A stretch of 64,000 bases of DNA from Orobanche coerulescens (GCA_033398695.1 CM065802.1:151142096-151206095), one strand, 5' to 3'. Positions 1-12,652 are shown, numbered from the stretch's first letter. Numbers and translations: made by a program. The notes: generated by a model not told the origin, from the letters alone.

Positions 1-171
1 TGCTAGTATCACGGGAGATCATCGGCTTCACGCACCTGTAAGTATATCGTTTTGGTTGTTCGCTTGTGGCGACGGCTGATTGTTTTTGTGATGAGTTGGA
101 AGTTTTGGATTTATCTGTTGTTGTGACAGGTCGCAAGTTTCGAGGACGAAACTTATTTTAAGGGGGTAGTA
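1..171 (+). mobile_element. 3' tail of a gypsy internal region, with PPT
   Basis: The segment is nearly identical to 6940-7114, the end of the short internal region between LTR A and LTR B. It carries a small inverted repeat (GTTTCG, AGGA loop, CGAAAC, within 135-154) and a purine tract (about 159-168) directly before an LTR that starts TGTAATGCCCGG. It is therefore the end of another internal region lying upstream of LTR A. No ORF is supported. Its presence implies a tandem LTR-internal-LTR-internal-LTR arrangement that continues to the left of the window. Confidence 0.75.
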
Positions 172-511
172 TGTAATGCCCGGATTTTCAGTATAAATTT
201 TTCGCGTTATTTTATCTGAGATATACTGTATAGTTTGGTATCTATACAGTATGGATAAAATAAATTGAGAACCGAGACAGCTATACTGGTGTGATTATCG
301 TTTTTGATTGACAGATATATTCAGGATATGTTGTATCAGGTTGAACTGATTTGGATATCAGGTATACCGTATGAGAATATTTTTGGATTCAGTATGTGTA
401 TTCAGTATGCCGTATGTTTGTATTTCGTACGTCGAGACGTCGGACAGGAACAGTTGGATTTTTGGCTAAGTATAAAAGCCATTACGTACGTTAAGCCTTG
501 GAGCTTACGTA

Positions 512-2865
512 TGTAACACCCCAAACTAGGCGGATATTACAGTGCCGTGAATCCCCGACTGGGACCCACCAGGCAATGAAAATGATGAATTAAATAATAT
601 AATTGTAGTACCGAACCACATTATATTACCAAGTACTCTGATGAGGAGTTTAAGTACATTACACCAGGATAAAACAGAATACTAGTATATTTTATATGGA
701 GATAAAATACACCACCCTGAACAAATAAACATCTCAAACGGAATTTGCAGCGGAAAATACAAATGACGGAAATGACTGAAATGACCGAAACAAACGGAAT
801 GACTGGGGCCCCCTACTAGTATCACTGGGACTCCTCGACGTCAACGTGCTCTCCCTGTGTCTTTGCCTTGCCAAGACCTGAAAAACAAAATCCCCAAACG
901 GGGTCAGTTACAAAGAACAACAATCCTCAAGGGTTGAAAATACACAATCATGATATATCTGAAGTTATGAAAAATTCTTAATTATGAATTACGCTGAAGA
1001 GGAGTACCATAGTACGCCCGTAGTGTTCTGTGCGAGTGTACAAGACGAATGACCGGACACACCCGTCCTTGTACCTAATTAGTCTCACGGTGTAACGCTT
1101 TCCCGTGTGCACGGTCTAATATATCGGTGAACCCAATACATAACCATCGTGTGCCCGACTAAAAATTCCACACATCCACACCCGACCACGCAATATGAAC
1201 CCAGAAGGTCATATGAACGAGAATGACCATAATGAATATCAATGAATAATAATTAGACAAGGCCAAGATGACTCACCGATATGAAAGTAAATAGTGACGT
1301 GATTGATAACCCAATGAAATGATTTGGAACCGTCGTTCCTCGTGAATGAAATGATTATTCGACAATTACAGGTCTCAAAATGATTAATATTATGATGAAT
1401 GAATTATGATTATGAGTAATCAACAACAAAAAGGAATGAATATCCTTTTAACCGAGTAAGAATTAACTTACACAATACCGGTGACAATTATCCTTCCACG
1501 AACAACGTCCTAATTGAGATATCGGTCGCTCTAACAACCTTGAATTATACAATATCCAACAACTCGTTCAATATACGAATCAAACACGAATATAACGAAC
1601 TCAAAACGTCGATACGATTAAATTAAGTTCATTGGGGCATTATATCGAATACGTTGTGGCCAAACTCCGGTTGTTTACAACTAAACCTCAACAATACCAA
1701 CCTCAAATCCCCAAGAAGTGTTTCAAACCAACAAAACATCTCCAATACGATCAATAATCCGTTATGAATGTCCAAAAACGTGATTATAACAACAATTAGT
1801 CGAAAATCCCCAATTCCAACTCGATATTCAAGGTGTTCTTGAATAATTCCTCAATAATCCAATGAATCCTTATACAAACTCATAATCATATACATATCCC
1901 TTCATACAACATGATTATAACGTCCAAAACATCATAACTCAACACAAAAGTCGAAATCCAAGGTGTTGAAGAATATTACCTTTGAAGATCCAAGTATTTT
2001 AATCCGAAGAACACGCGTTAGATTGATTATCCGAGCTTCACGATCTAAAGGAGATGAAGAAAATCAAACACTCAACTGATTTGTGAAGGAAAAACCCTCC
2101 CTCAAGCTCTCTCTCTCGGTTGTAGGTGAAGAAAAGGGGAAGAAATGAGCTGAAATGCTCAAAAAATGAATTTATAGGGGTTGACTACCCTGCCGGACAC
2201 GGCCCGTGCCGATCGGCACGGTCGTGTCGCACAGCTGGCCGACAGGGACTCGACCGTGTCCTGCTTGACACGGTCGCGGCGCGGAGGGCCTTCCGACAGT
2301 GACCCGTCCGACAGCGACTCGGCATGACTCGACCGTGTCCTGGGACACGGTCGGACGTCTGGGCAGTCGGTTCTGGCTTATCCGGAAGAGTTCGACTCAG
2401 CCGTGCCAAACGACACGGTCGAGTCCTGTGGGCAGATACTTCGGCATTTCCGGACGAGTACGGCACGGGCCGTGTCGGACGACACGACCGAGTCCGGTCG
2501 GCAGTGATCGGCCAAAAGCTGAAAAATGAGCGGGTGAGCTAAAACGACCATAACTCTCTCGTCCGGACTCCGATTGGCTCACCGTTTGAACCATTGGAAA
2601 GCTAACTCAAGGCTCTATAATATTGAAAAGATTTAGAATTTTTGGAGTTACCAAAAATTAATGGTGATCTAACAAAGTCGAACTCATATGAGGAAAGTTG
2701 AAACAATGAACAATAACGATACACAACTCGAAGTTTTTCCGAACGGTGAACACGGTGAATGAACATGATTGATGAATGATTATAATTGAGTGAAAATACA
2801 CTGAGTGACAATTACAAACTGATAATTACGGAATGAAAATGAATGAATTACAACCGGGTATTACA
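512..2865 (-). mobile_element. S1: solo LTR of a chromovirus-like family
   Basis: The segment runs from TGTAACACCCC to CCGGGTATTACA and is flanked by the 5-bp duplication ACGTA (507-511 and 2866-2870). LTR B lacks it at the matching position (about 7450), which gives the empty site. No PBS, PPT or coding sequence accompanies it, so it is a solo LTR left by LTR-LTR recombination. The orientation is inferred from N1-N3, whose minus-strand LTRs also read TGTAAC..TTACA on the plus strand. In sense order it holds a motif array, a TATA box (2170-2177) and a U5 stem-loop (547-569). Confidence 0.9.
2170..2495 (-). promoter_or_regulatory. S1 promoter: inverted-word array and TATA box
   Basis: In the sense (minus) direction a GC-rich array of GACACGG / CCGTGTC words lies directly upstream of CCCCTATAAATTC (TATA about 2170-2177). 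Words begin near 2196, 2215, 2247, 2267, 2326, 2344, 2395, 2412, 2462 and 2481. They form close pairs 17-21 bp apart with pair-to-pair gaps of 32-59 bp. Many pairs are inverted (GACTCGACCGTGTCC followed by GACACGGTCGAGTCC). The array interrupts otherwise AT-rich sequence. Its promoter role is inferred from position. Confidence 0.6.
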
Positions 2866-3236
2866 ACGTACGTAAAATGTGTTAGCTTACATACGTTATA
2901 TAGTGTACATAACGTACGTAACAAGAGGAATCGGACAGTGGGGCCCGGTGTCGGCAACTTTCGGCGGAGGATGTTGACAGGTGAGTCAACGTACGTGTTA
3001 CGTACGTTATACAGGATGTGTTACGTACGTAACACGACCATTGTACTGTAGCAAGTAAACGTACGTATTACGTACGTTATGGTAAAAGTGTTACGTACGT
3101 AAGGAAGTACGCAAAGCAGTCGATTAACTCGATCGGAGTTACGTACGCTACCAAGGTCAGATAGCGTACGTAAGGGTGTATTACGTACGTTAACCAAGGA
3201 AGGTTACGTACGTAACGAGCTAGATTGTTTTATAAG
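2866..3236 (+). promoter_or_regulatory. LTR A promoter: TTACGTACGTAA array and TATA box
   Basis: Repeats of the 12-bp palindrome TTACGTACGTAA and close variants run up to TTTTATAAGGGG (TATA 3231-3236). The array starts at 481 and is interrupted by S1. Clear starts near the TATA box are 3139, 3162, 3181 and 3204, so neighbouring words are often exactly 23 bp apart. ACGT is the core of many plant bZIP sites, but no binding protein can be named from sequence alone. Confidence 0.65.
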
Positions 3237-5531
3237 GGGACACCTGTCTTTCATTTCACTTTAGCATTTCTCTTTGTTTTTCATCTCCAAACATTGAGAG
3301 GGGGATATTTTGGCTCTCCTAATTCGATTTTGAGCTTGAGGACTTGGATTTGGAGCTTGGATATGGAGTTATTGATGATTCTTGAAGTGATTTCTTGTGT
3401 ATTCCATCTTCTAAGAGGTATGTTGGATAATCCTCTCTTGAATTTCGGATTTTTGATGTTGTTGTTGATAAATGATTCGTAGCTTGATGATGATATGTTG
3501 GATTATGTCTTGATTATGTTGTTATGATTATGGAATCATAATATTCTTGATGTTCTTGGTAGTATTGCTTCGATTTTTGATGTCAAGAAGATCATATGTT
3601 GAAGAACACGATGATATATGCCTTGAATTATGGTTAAAGATTGGTTAGATGTTAGAAAACATCGGATTATGTTCTTTTATGGATTGTGAACGTGAATTCG
3701 GATAATTCGTGTTCTTGAAGAATTCATAAGTTATACATGTTATGATTTTGGAAGGATTTCGGATAATTGGAATGTGAATATTCACGATAATACTCGGTAA
3801 ATTGGTTTCTACAAATTTACTAGTATAACAAGAATAAGTCTTGTTTGATTCATGTTTGGAATTGAAGTTGGAATTGAAAATCATTAATATCAAGATGGAT
3901 TGATCATTGATTTGATGAATACGTTTTAAAGTGTTGATGTTTTGGATATGAATATGGAATATTCACATTTAGAACTAAGTTATGTATTTTGGTACAATAT
4001 TCGTATAGGAATACGAATATGGTTCCGAGTTTGATAAGATTATGATTCACTTTTGAGTTTGAGAATTTATACGTATTGAACAAGTGTTCATTCCGGATAA
4101 TGGAATTATTTGAAACCTTTGGAATATGGTTATCTATAATGTTGAATTGATCGGATTGTCCGGATTGATGATGATAACCGGTAATTGGTTTATATTATGA
4201 ATTTACAAGGAGGAAACTTGTATCCGTATTTAAGATTGAATTTGGAATCGGTAATGTTAGACCCTTGTTGGTTTAAATTGATTATTGATATGATTATCGG
4301 ATTATGAATTATGTTATGGTTTTAAATTCGTGATCGATTGATTTGGTTGTTCGGATTTGTGTCTAATTGGGATATGGTGGAACCGTTGGGTTTATTGATC
4401 GATTATATTGATTATTGAGTTGCGACTTGTATTGTGGATATGAGTTCGTATTTTTTGAGTTGGATTATTTGGTTTTATGTATATGATCGAGGTTTCGTTG
4501 AATCGTTGAGTTTGGCTATGTCGGTTATTGATTGTTATCGGATTGTTGTTGATTGATTACTTCAATAGGTTGATATGTTTTGATCGTGGATTATGACTGT
4601 TGTGTTGCGGTTGAAGTCGAAGAGTTAGTAGATTGCTTTTGGTCGGGGCTGAGGAGCTCATAGACAAAGGCAATGGATTTTGGTAACGGATTCGTGGTAT
4701 CGGTATCGAGGCAAGTTTCTACTTGTTCAGTTTATAATATTTGATGAATGGTTTCGTTTTCATTTCATTTATAATTCATATAGCAATGTTGTTAGGAAGG
4801 ACTATTGTTGGTATTAATGGTTGTGTTGATCGTCTCATTGGGGGATGTTGATGGATATGGTCCTCGGCTTTGAGGTAATCTAAGTATTTGTTCAATCATG
4901 TGGATAATTAGTATGTTGAGTTGTTGTATATGTTGAGGTTTCGTGTAGTGAGTTTCATATCGGTTATTCGTTGAGGGATGTTGATCCCAGGACCTTTGTA
5001 TTGAGATCGTAGACGTTTTGGTCATTCATTTGGGGATGATGATCCCAGGATTGATGTTTTGGTTATTGATTAGTCGTGTCGACTTTTCATTGTCAGACTA
5101 TTGTTGTTCACTTCGGTGAGTCTTTTGATCCTTATTGGATATGTGTTTCTTTGAGTTTCATTGTCATGTTTCATCGTGACATATCTGGAGTCATATCTGC
5201 GTTCCGATTGAATATTGTGTAGGATTTTTAGCCGGGCACATATATAGTCATGCGTGAATATTTTCCATCAAAGACTGTGCACACGAGACGTAGTTCGTTG
5301 AGGCTAATTAGGTACATTGTCCCACGTATATCCTGGATTCCGTATATGGGGTGGACATGTGCACTGACACATATTCGGATCGGGCGTACTATGATTTCCA
5401 TCTTTGAGCCATATTGTTTGGTCGTTCATCCTCCATTTATGGTTGGGTATGTTCGACGGTTTGTGACTGGTTGTTCATACGCCCGAGGGGTATGTTCGAC
5501 AGCCAGAGTTATTTCTTTGAGATCCATTATG

Positions 5532-5752
5532 GTTGATCATTTGGAGTTTACCTTGTTGATGGTATTCTCAGTTATTATTGGTCTTTTGTTGATCATTTGG
5601 AGTTTACCTTGCTGATGGTATTCTCGGTTTTTGTTGATCCTTTGTTGATCATTTCGGAGTTATCATGTTGATGGTACTCTCGGTTATCGTTGATCCTTTG
5701 TTGGTCGTATTGGAGTTATCATGTCGATGATATTCTCAGTTGATTTATCAGT
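5532..5752 (+). repeat. 56-bp tandem repeat in LTR A
   Basis: Four imperfect units start near 5532, 5588, 5644 and 5700. Each contains TTGTTGATC, then GGAGTT and GATGGTATTCTC or a variant. The same block is found in LTR B at about 10109-10325. Other families have unrelated tandem repeats in the equivalent downstream part of their LTR. Confidence 0.75.
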
Positions 5753-6670
5753 TGATCTGGTTATTGATCGTAAAAGCATTCAGACTGTACGTCGATGTTC
5801 GGGATTTGTTATCATTATCATATGGTAGTTGATCTACAGATATGTTGTGTAATCGCTCGCTTATCCAGTTGAGTTTTGATTGTGTAATCCGATGGACAGG
5901 ATTTGGCACGGATGAATTATTTCATGATTATGAGTTATGATGATGTTTTGAGGATTGTTGGTATTTTTGAAATTCAATACAGATAATTGTTGTTAAGTTC
6001 ATTTCGTCATTCGAGGATGCGAAATGTGGATTATGGTAAGGATTGGATTATTATGGATTGGTAAGGTTATAACGGTAAGATTACATTGGTAGTATTCTTA
6101 TAGTATTATTACATTGGTATGTAATTATTTATGATGATGTGATCGGTATCATTATTGAGTATTGTGGCTGACCCCGTCGTGGGCTTTATTGTTAGGTACT
6201 CGGAGATCAAGCTAGTAGCGGTCGTGAGGGGATGAGCTTCCCGATGTGATACTGGCTGTGGCTTGTTTTCGGAGAATTGAGTATTCTTTTCCGGTTATTT
6301 ATTTCCGCTGCAAATGTGTATTTTGAACTGTATTTATCCGCTGCGTGTGTATATCTCAAAATGGCTTTTCGGTATCTTTATCCGCTGCGTGTGTGTATTT
6401 TAAATGGTCTTTTGGGAATTTTACGAACTTGGGTTATTTTCGTCAAACTCTTTTTCCCAAATTATTTTATCGGTACGTTTAAGTTGTGGCTTAACGTATA
6501 TTTTAAACTGTTGAGATTTGGCACTTCGCCTTATATTTTCAAATGGTATTTTATGACGGTATTTCAAAATATGCTTTTGAAAATATTTGAGTATTTAAAA
6601 TATTACCGTCATCGGCCTCTTTGGCTTTTTGAACGTTTTTGAATTGGTTTTGTAAACGGTTTTTAGCACA

Positions 6671-6691
6671 GTGGGTTCCTGCAGGACCCAC
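6671..6691 (+). other. U5 stem-loop of LTR A
   Basis: GTGGGTTCC pairs with GGACCCAC around a TGCA loop, with one bulged T, about 36 bases before the LTR end. LTR B (20497-20519), S1, N1, N2 and N3 carry an equivalent stem with different bases. Confidence 0.6.
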
Positions 6692-6727
6692 TACTGTAAT
6701 ATCCCGGATGGTTTTGGGGGTGTTACA

Positions 6728-7114
6728 GAAGATGGTATCGGAGCTTGGGTTTTGTGAAACCCAGGCGTGTGTGTTATGTGGCTCTACCGGTACGGTAGTA
6801 GGGTGGCTTTTGAAAATGAGTTTTCTGACTTTTGAGTCGAATCGATTTTTGGAGTTTCCAAAATATTTGAGATTCTTTTCAAACTGCTATGTGTGATATT
6901 GGTGTGTGTTGATTGTTTTGAGACTTCATGGGGGAGTCGTGTGCTAGTATCACGGGAGATCATCGGCTTCACGCACCTGTAAGTATATCATTTTGGTTGT
7001 TCGCTTGTGGCGACGACTGATTGTTTTTGTGATGAGTTGGAAGTTTTGGATTTATCTGTTGTTGGTGACAGGTCGCAAGGTTCGAGGACGAAACTTATTT
7101 TAAGGGGGGTAGTA
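6728..7114 (+). mobile_element. 387-bp non-coding internal region with PBS and PPT
   Basis: The region lies between LTR A and LTR B. The PBS TGGTATCGGAGC (6733-6744) matches the 3' end expected of initiator-Met tRNA with one change. The PPT is AAGGGGGG (7102-7109), followed by TGTAATACCCGG. No gag, protease, RT, RNase H or integrase sequence is present, whereas related elements carry about 4.9 kb here. The unit is therefore a non-autonomous or internally deleted element with all replication sites in cis but no protein coding. Its 3' 172 bases are nearly identical to 1-171. Confidence 0.85.
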
Positions 7115-10100
7115 TGTAATACCCGGATTTTCAGTATAAATTTTTCGCGTTATTTTATCTGAGATATACTGTATAGTTTGGTATCAATACAGTATGGATA
7201 AAATAAATTGAGAACCGAGACAGCTATACTGGTGTGATTATCATTTTTGATTGACAGATATATTCAGGATATGTTGTATCAGGTTGAACTGATTTGGATA
7301 TCAGGTATACCGTATGAGAATATTTTTGGATTCGATGTGTATTCGAGATGCCGTATGTTTGTATTTCGTACGTCGAGACGCGGACAGAAATACTGGATTT
7401 TTGGCTAAGTATAAAAGCCATTACGTACGTTAAGCCTTGGAGCTTACGTATGTAAAATGTGTTAGCTTACGTACGTTATATAGTGTATATAACGTACGTA
7501 ACAAGAGGAATCGGACAGTGGGGCCCGGTGTCGGCAACTTTCGGCGGAGGATGTTGACAGGTGAGTCAACGTACGTGTTACGTACGTTATACAGGATGTG
7601 TTACATACGTAACACGACCATTGTACTGTAGCAAGTCAACGTACGTATTACGTACGTTATGGTGAAAGTGTTACGTACGTAAGGAAGTACGCAAAACAGT
7701 CGGCTAACTCGATCGATTTACGACGCTACCAAGGTCGAGATAGCGTACGTAAGGGTGTATTACGTCGTTAACCAAGGAAGGTTACGTGCGTAACGAAATG
7801 GATTGTTTTATAAGGGGACGCCCGTCTTTCATTTCACTTCAGCATTTCTCTTCGTTTTTCATCTCCAAACATTGAGAGGGGGATATTTTGGCTCTCCTAA
7901 TTCGATTTTGAGCTTGAGGACTTGGATTTGGAGCTTGGATATGGAGTTATTGATGATTCTTGAAGTGATTTCTTTTGTATTCCATCTTCTAAGAGGTATG
8001 TTGGATAATCCTCTCTTGAATTTCGGATTTTTGATGTTGTTGTTGATAAATGATTCGTAGGAAGATGATGATATGTTGGATTATGTCTTGATTATGTTGT
8101 TATGATTATGGAATCATAATATTCTTGATGTTCTTGGTAGTATTGCTTCTATTTTTGATGTTAAGAAGATCATATGTTGAAGAACACGATGATATATGCC
8201 TTGAATTATGGTTAAAGATTGGTTAGATGTTAGAAAACATCGGATTATGTTCTTTTATGGATTGTGAACGTGAATTCGGATAATTCGTGTTCTTGAAGAA
8301 TTCATAAGTTATACATGTTATGATTTTGGAAGGATTTCGGATAATTGGAATGTGAATATTCACGATAATACTCGGTAAATTGGTTTCTACAAATTTACTA
8401 GTATAACAAGAATAAGTCTTGTTTGATTCATGTTTGGAATTGAAGTTGGAATTGAAAATCATTAATATCAAGATGGATTGATCATTGATTTGATGAATAC
8501 GTTTTAAAGTGTTGATGTTTTGGATATGAATATGGAATATTCACATTTAGAACTAAGTTATGTATTTTGGTACAATATTAGTATAGGAATACGAATATGG
8601 TTCCGGGTGTGATAAGATTATGATTCACTTTTGAGTTTGAGAATTTATACGTATTGAACAAGTGTTCAATCCGGATAATGGAATTATTTGAAACCTTTGG
8701 AATATGGTTATCTATAATGTTGAATTGATCGGATTGTCCGGATTGATGATGATAACCGGTAATTGGTTTATATTATGAATTTACAAGGAGGAAACTTGTA
8801 TCCGTATTTAAGATTGAATTTGGAATCGGTAATGTTAGACCCTTGTTGGTTTAAATTGATTATTGATATGATTATCGGATTATGAATTATGTTATGGTTT
8901 TAAATTCGTGATCGATTGATTTGGTTGTTCGGATTTGTGTCTAATTGGGATATGGTGGAACCGTTGGGTTTATTGATCGGTTATATTGATTATTGAGTTG
9001 CGACTTGTATTGTGGATATGAGTTCGTATTTGTTGAGTTGGATTATTTGGTTTTATGTATATGATCGAGGTTTCGTTGAACCGTTGAGTTTGGCTATGTC
9101 GGTTATTGATTGTTATCGGATTGTTGTTGATTGATTACTTCAAGGTTGATATGTTTTGATCGTGGATTATGACTGTTGTGTTGCGGTTGAAGTTGAAGAG
9201 TTAGTAGATTGCTTTTGGTCGGGGCTGAGGAGCTCATAGACAAAGGCAATGGATTTTGGTAACGGATTCGTGGTATCGGTATCGAGGCAAGTTTCTACTT
9301 GTTCAGTTTATAATATTTGATGAATGGTTTCGTTTTCATTTCATTTATAATTCATATAGAAATGTTGTTAGGAAGGACTATTATTGGTATTAATGGTTGT
9401 GTTGATCGTCTCATTGGGGGATGTTGATGGATATGGTCCTCGGCTTTGAGGTAATCTAAGTATTTGTTCAATCATGTGGATAATTAGTATGTTGAGTTGT
9501 TGTATATGTTGAGGTTTCGTGTAGTGAGTTTCGTATCGGTTATTCGTTGAGGGATGTTGATCCCAGGACCTTTGTATTGAGATCGTAGACGTTTTGGTCA
9601 TTCATTTGGGGATGATGATCCTAGGATTGATGTTTTGGTTATTGATTAGTCGTGTCGACTTTTCATTGTCAGACTATTGTTGTTCACTTCGGTGAGTCTT
9701 TTGATCCTTATTGGATATGTGTTTCTTTGAGTTTCGTTGTCATGTTGCATCGTGACATATCCGAGTCATATCTGCGTTAGATTGGATATTGTGTAGGATT
9801 TTAGCCGCACATATATAGTCATGCGTGAATATTTTCCGTGAAAGGCTGTGCACACGAGACGTAGTTCGTTGAGGCTAATTAGGTACATTGTCCCACGTAT
9901 ATCCTGGATTCCGTATACGGGGTGGACATGTGCACTGACACATATTCGGATCGGGCGTACTATGATTTCCATCTTTGAGCCATATTGTTTGGTCGTTCAT
10001 CCTCCATTTATGGTTGGGTATGTTCGACGGTTTGTGACTGGTTGTTCATACGCCCGAGGGGTATGTTCGACAGTCAGAGTTATTTCTTTGAGATCCATTA

Positions 10101-10762
10101 TTGTTGATCATTTGGAGTTTACCTTGTTGATGGTATTCTCAGTTATTATTGGTCTTTTGTTGATCATTTGGAGTTTACCTTGTTGATGGTATTCTCGGTT
10201 ATTGTTGATCATTTGTTGATCGTTTCGGAGTTATCATGTTGATGGTACTCTCGGTTATCGTTGATCCTTTGTTGGTCGTATTGGAGTTATCATGTCGATG
10301 ATATTCTCAGTTGATTTATCAGTTGATCTGGTTATTCATCGTATAAGCATTCAGACTGTACGTCGATGTTCGGGATTTGTTATCATTATCATATGGTAGT
10401 TGATCTACAGATATGTTGTGTACTGTTGGTTTATCCAGGTTGAGTTTTGATTGTGTAATCCGATGGACAGGATTTGGCACGGATGAATTATTTCATGATT
10501 ATGAGTTATGATGATGTTTTGAGGATTGTTGGTATTTTTGAAATTCAATACAGATAATTGTTGTTAAGTTCATTTCGTCATTCGAGGATGCGAAATGTAG
10601 ATTATGGCAAGGATTGGATTATTATGGATTGGTAAGGTTATAAGATTACATTGGTAGTATTCTTACAGTATTATTATATTGGTATGTAATTATTTATGAT
10701 GATGTGATCGGTATCATTATTGAGTATTGTGGCTGACCCCGTCGTGGGCTTTGTTTTTAGGT
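7115..10762 (+). mobile_element. LTR B, 5' part
   Basis: This is the second copy of the giant LTR, starting TGTAATACCCGG and colinear with LTR A minus S1. It is interrupted after the target TAGGT (10758-10762) by element N1 and resumes at 20031. Subtracting N1 gives about 4.17 kb, matching LTR A. Small differences from LTR A cluster in the palindrome array and nearby CG-rich bases (7340-7780), while long AT-rich stretches look nearly identical. Confidence 0.87.
7421..7814 (+). promoter_or_regulatory. LTR B promoter: TTACGTACGTAA array and TATA box
   Basis: Words start near 7421, 7444, 7467 and 7490 (each 23 bp apart), then 7567, 7578, 7601, 7637, 7648, 7671, 7718, 7741 and 7760, followed by a decayed copy at about 7782. 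Two pairs are 11 bp apart, about one helical turn. A TATA box (7809-7814, TTTTATAAGGGG) follows. Some words have lost one central base compared with LTR A, for example ACGACG for ACGTACG near 7720. Confidence 0.65.
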
Positions 10763-11047
10763 TGTAACGCCCCCAAAACGAACCGGGACGCCACAGTGCC
10801 GTAGATCCCATGAGGGACCCACAAGGCAAGTTTCTAAAATATTTTATTGAAAGTGGTAATATACGGAAGTAATTAAGAAAGTATTCGTGCATCCCAAGAT
10901 ACAAATGCAAATAGTGTCCGTACATACGGTTATTACACAACGTGGAATGTTCAAATTTATTTTAAGGAATTAACAGGCCTTCTTCCAACACAGCTCACGC
11001 CTGGCCGTAACCTTCGGGGGTGTCCTGCACAAATTCAACAAATTTAC

Positions 11048-11069
11048 CTGGCACGACATGTCGTGCCAG
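11048..11069. repeat. Perfect 22-bp palindrome in the N1 LTR
   Basis: The half-site CTGGCACGACA is followed immediately by its exact reverse complement. The right LTR has the same palindrome at 18118-18139. It is longer than the 12-bp words of the promoter array and lies in the downstream (R/U5) part of the LTR in sense orientation. Its function is unknown. Confidence 0.8.
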
Positions 11070-12312
11070 TAACCTAGGTCAGAAACAATCCCAACCTAAC
11101 TCAAAAGTAAAATCTAATAATTTCCAGAATAAAGTTATCACCGAATGTTCCATGTTATTCCTTTTATCAAGACATAAACTCCCAAGGTCGCAACCAAGGG
11201 TCACGGAAGTATCTACACAGGAATACTCCGGACGTGGGTACCATTCAGGTTTTATCCCGCAACACGGTCCAACAAGAAAACTCCCAAGGCCGCGGCCAAG
11301 GGTCACGGTAGTATCTACTCGGGAATACTCCGGACAAGATAATCGTAATAGCACCATTCCACAATAGTAACATTTACTATGTCTAAAATTATAAGACGTA
11401 AAGTCTGAGAAAGATTCACTTGCCTCAAATCCGACGCGAGTTATCTCCGGACAAGGCAACGGCTAGAACGATCGCACTTGGAAATCCGACCTATTACATG
11501 TTTGTCGATTAACATCTCATGATATTAATAATGATCAACGACGTTCCTCCCCCTCCCGTATGTTAAAACCCTATCCTAGTTGTTTATGATGTCGGAATCG
11601 AATTTCTCCATTTTTTATCCATAATGCGTGCCATTAAGTTCTTAGGTTCGGAAACATTCTCTATAAGTTATCCGTCCGCTAAACAATAGTGTTTTAACAC
11701 AACATTCCTAGTTAATTATAACCGACAATCACCAATATTTCATCGTTGTCTTAATATGCAAGTCTAGAATGATTAATCCATCATTTTAACATGTTTCGGT
11801 ATCTATTTAGCTAGAAATTGTTGGTAACTTCATCAAGGATTCATCGACGGTTTTATTCAACATGATAGTATGGTTATAAATGAAATCCTTCAAGATGATT
11901 CCGAGAAGTTGGTGATTAGCAATATGATTATGAGTTCTACCATTATTCATCCCAATTTCAAGCTTTGATGGATATCGATTAACAATTGCGATAGCTATAT
12001 ACCCGTTCGATTATTACGGAGGGTTCTAAGCTACCCAAGGCATCCGAGGTTTACTAAAACTTACTAAACAATACTGAAATGAGTTCAAGATTGAATAAAT
12101 TTACCTTAATTGACAAAAGATGATGAATAACGACGGTAGACGAAGGAGAACGAGAAGATAACACCTTCAAGACCTTCCCCGAAGCTTGATTAACGCACTC
12201 TAATAGGATAGCACTTGAATTGGGAGGCTAGAATTGGTTCAACGATGGTGGAGAGTAGTGTACAAGGAAGAGGGATGATGTTTGGGACGGGAGAAATGAA
12301 AGGCAAGGTGTT

Positions 12313-12652
12313 CTTTTATAAACTAAAGTTGCCCTTACGTACGTTATGCCTCATGCATTACGTACGTAAGAGGCTTTACGTACGTTATGGCAAAATGCTT
12401 AACGTACGTAAGGAACTCACTGGAACGATTCACCCACATCGTTACGTACGTAACGAAAATGGGTTTACGTACGTAACACCTCGTTGACTTGCCTGTCGCA
12501 ATCACGCCGAAAGTTGGTCGGCACGCATACTACCGGACGAAGATTCCTGTCCGAAGACCGAAGACCGTTGTTACGTACGTAAGGGCCAACATATAACGTA
12601 CGTAATGGCTCAGACATAGCGTACGTAATGGATCGGAGTATAACGTACGTAG
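12313..12652 (-). promoter_or_regulatory. N1 left LTR promoter: TTACGTACGTAA array and TATA box
   Basis: Words start near 12335, 12358, 12376, 12400, 12442, 12465, 12571, 12594, 12617 and 12641. Most intervals are 23-24 bp, with one 18-bp interval and gaps of 42 and 106 bp. In sense (minus) order the array precedes AGTTTATAAAAG (TATA 12313-12320). The spacer bases between words differ, while the words are conserved. Confidence 0.65.

Larger units (their letters stand above)
172..6727 (+). mobile_element. LTR A: giant gypsy LTR, split by a solo LTR
   Basis: The LTR begins TGTAATGCCCGG and ends GGGGGTGTTACA; a PBS follows six bases later. Its sequence reappears as LTR B from 7115. Subtracting the inserted S1 and one TSD leaves about 4.2 kb. 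From 5' to 3' it contains TATAAAAG (472-479), an array of TTACGTACGTAA words (from 481, resuming at 2866 and ending near 3216), a second TATA box (3231-3236), an AT-rich body without coding signal, a 56-bp tandem repeat (5532-5752) and a U5 stem-loop (6671-6691). Short ORFs inside it lack any recognisable domain and I treat them as chance. The element type is inferred from the PBS, termini and LTR layout, because no coding region survives. Confidence 0.85.

Noticed and set aside
5250..5615. 121-codon ORF inside LTR A, repeated in LTR B
   Set aside because: It has no recognisable domain, it overlaps the 56-bp tandem repeat, and its start and length differ between the two LTRs.
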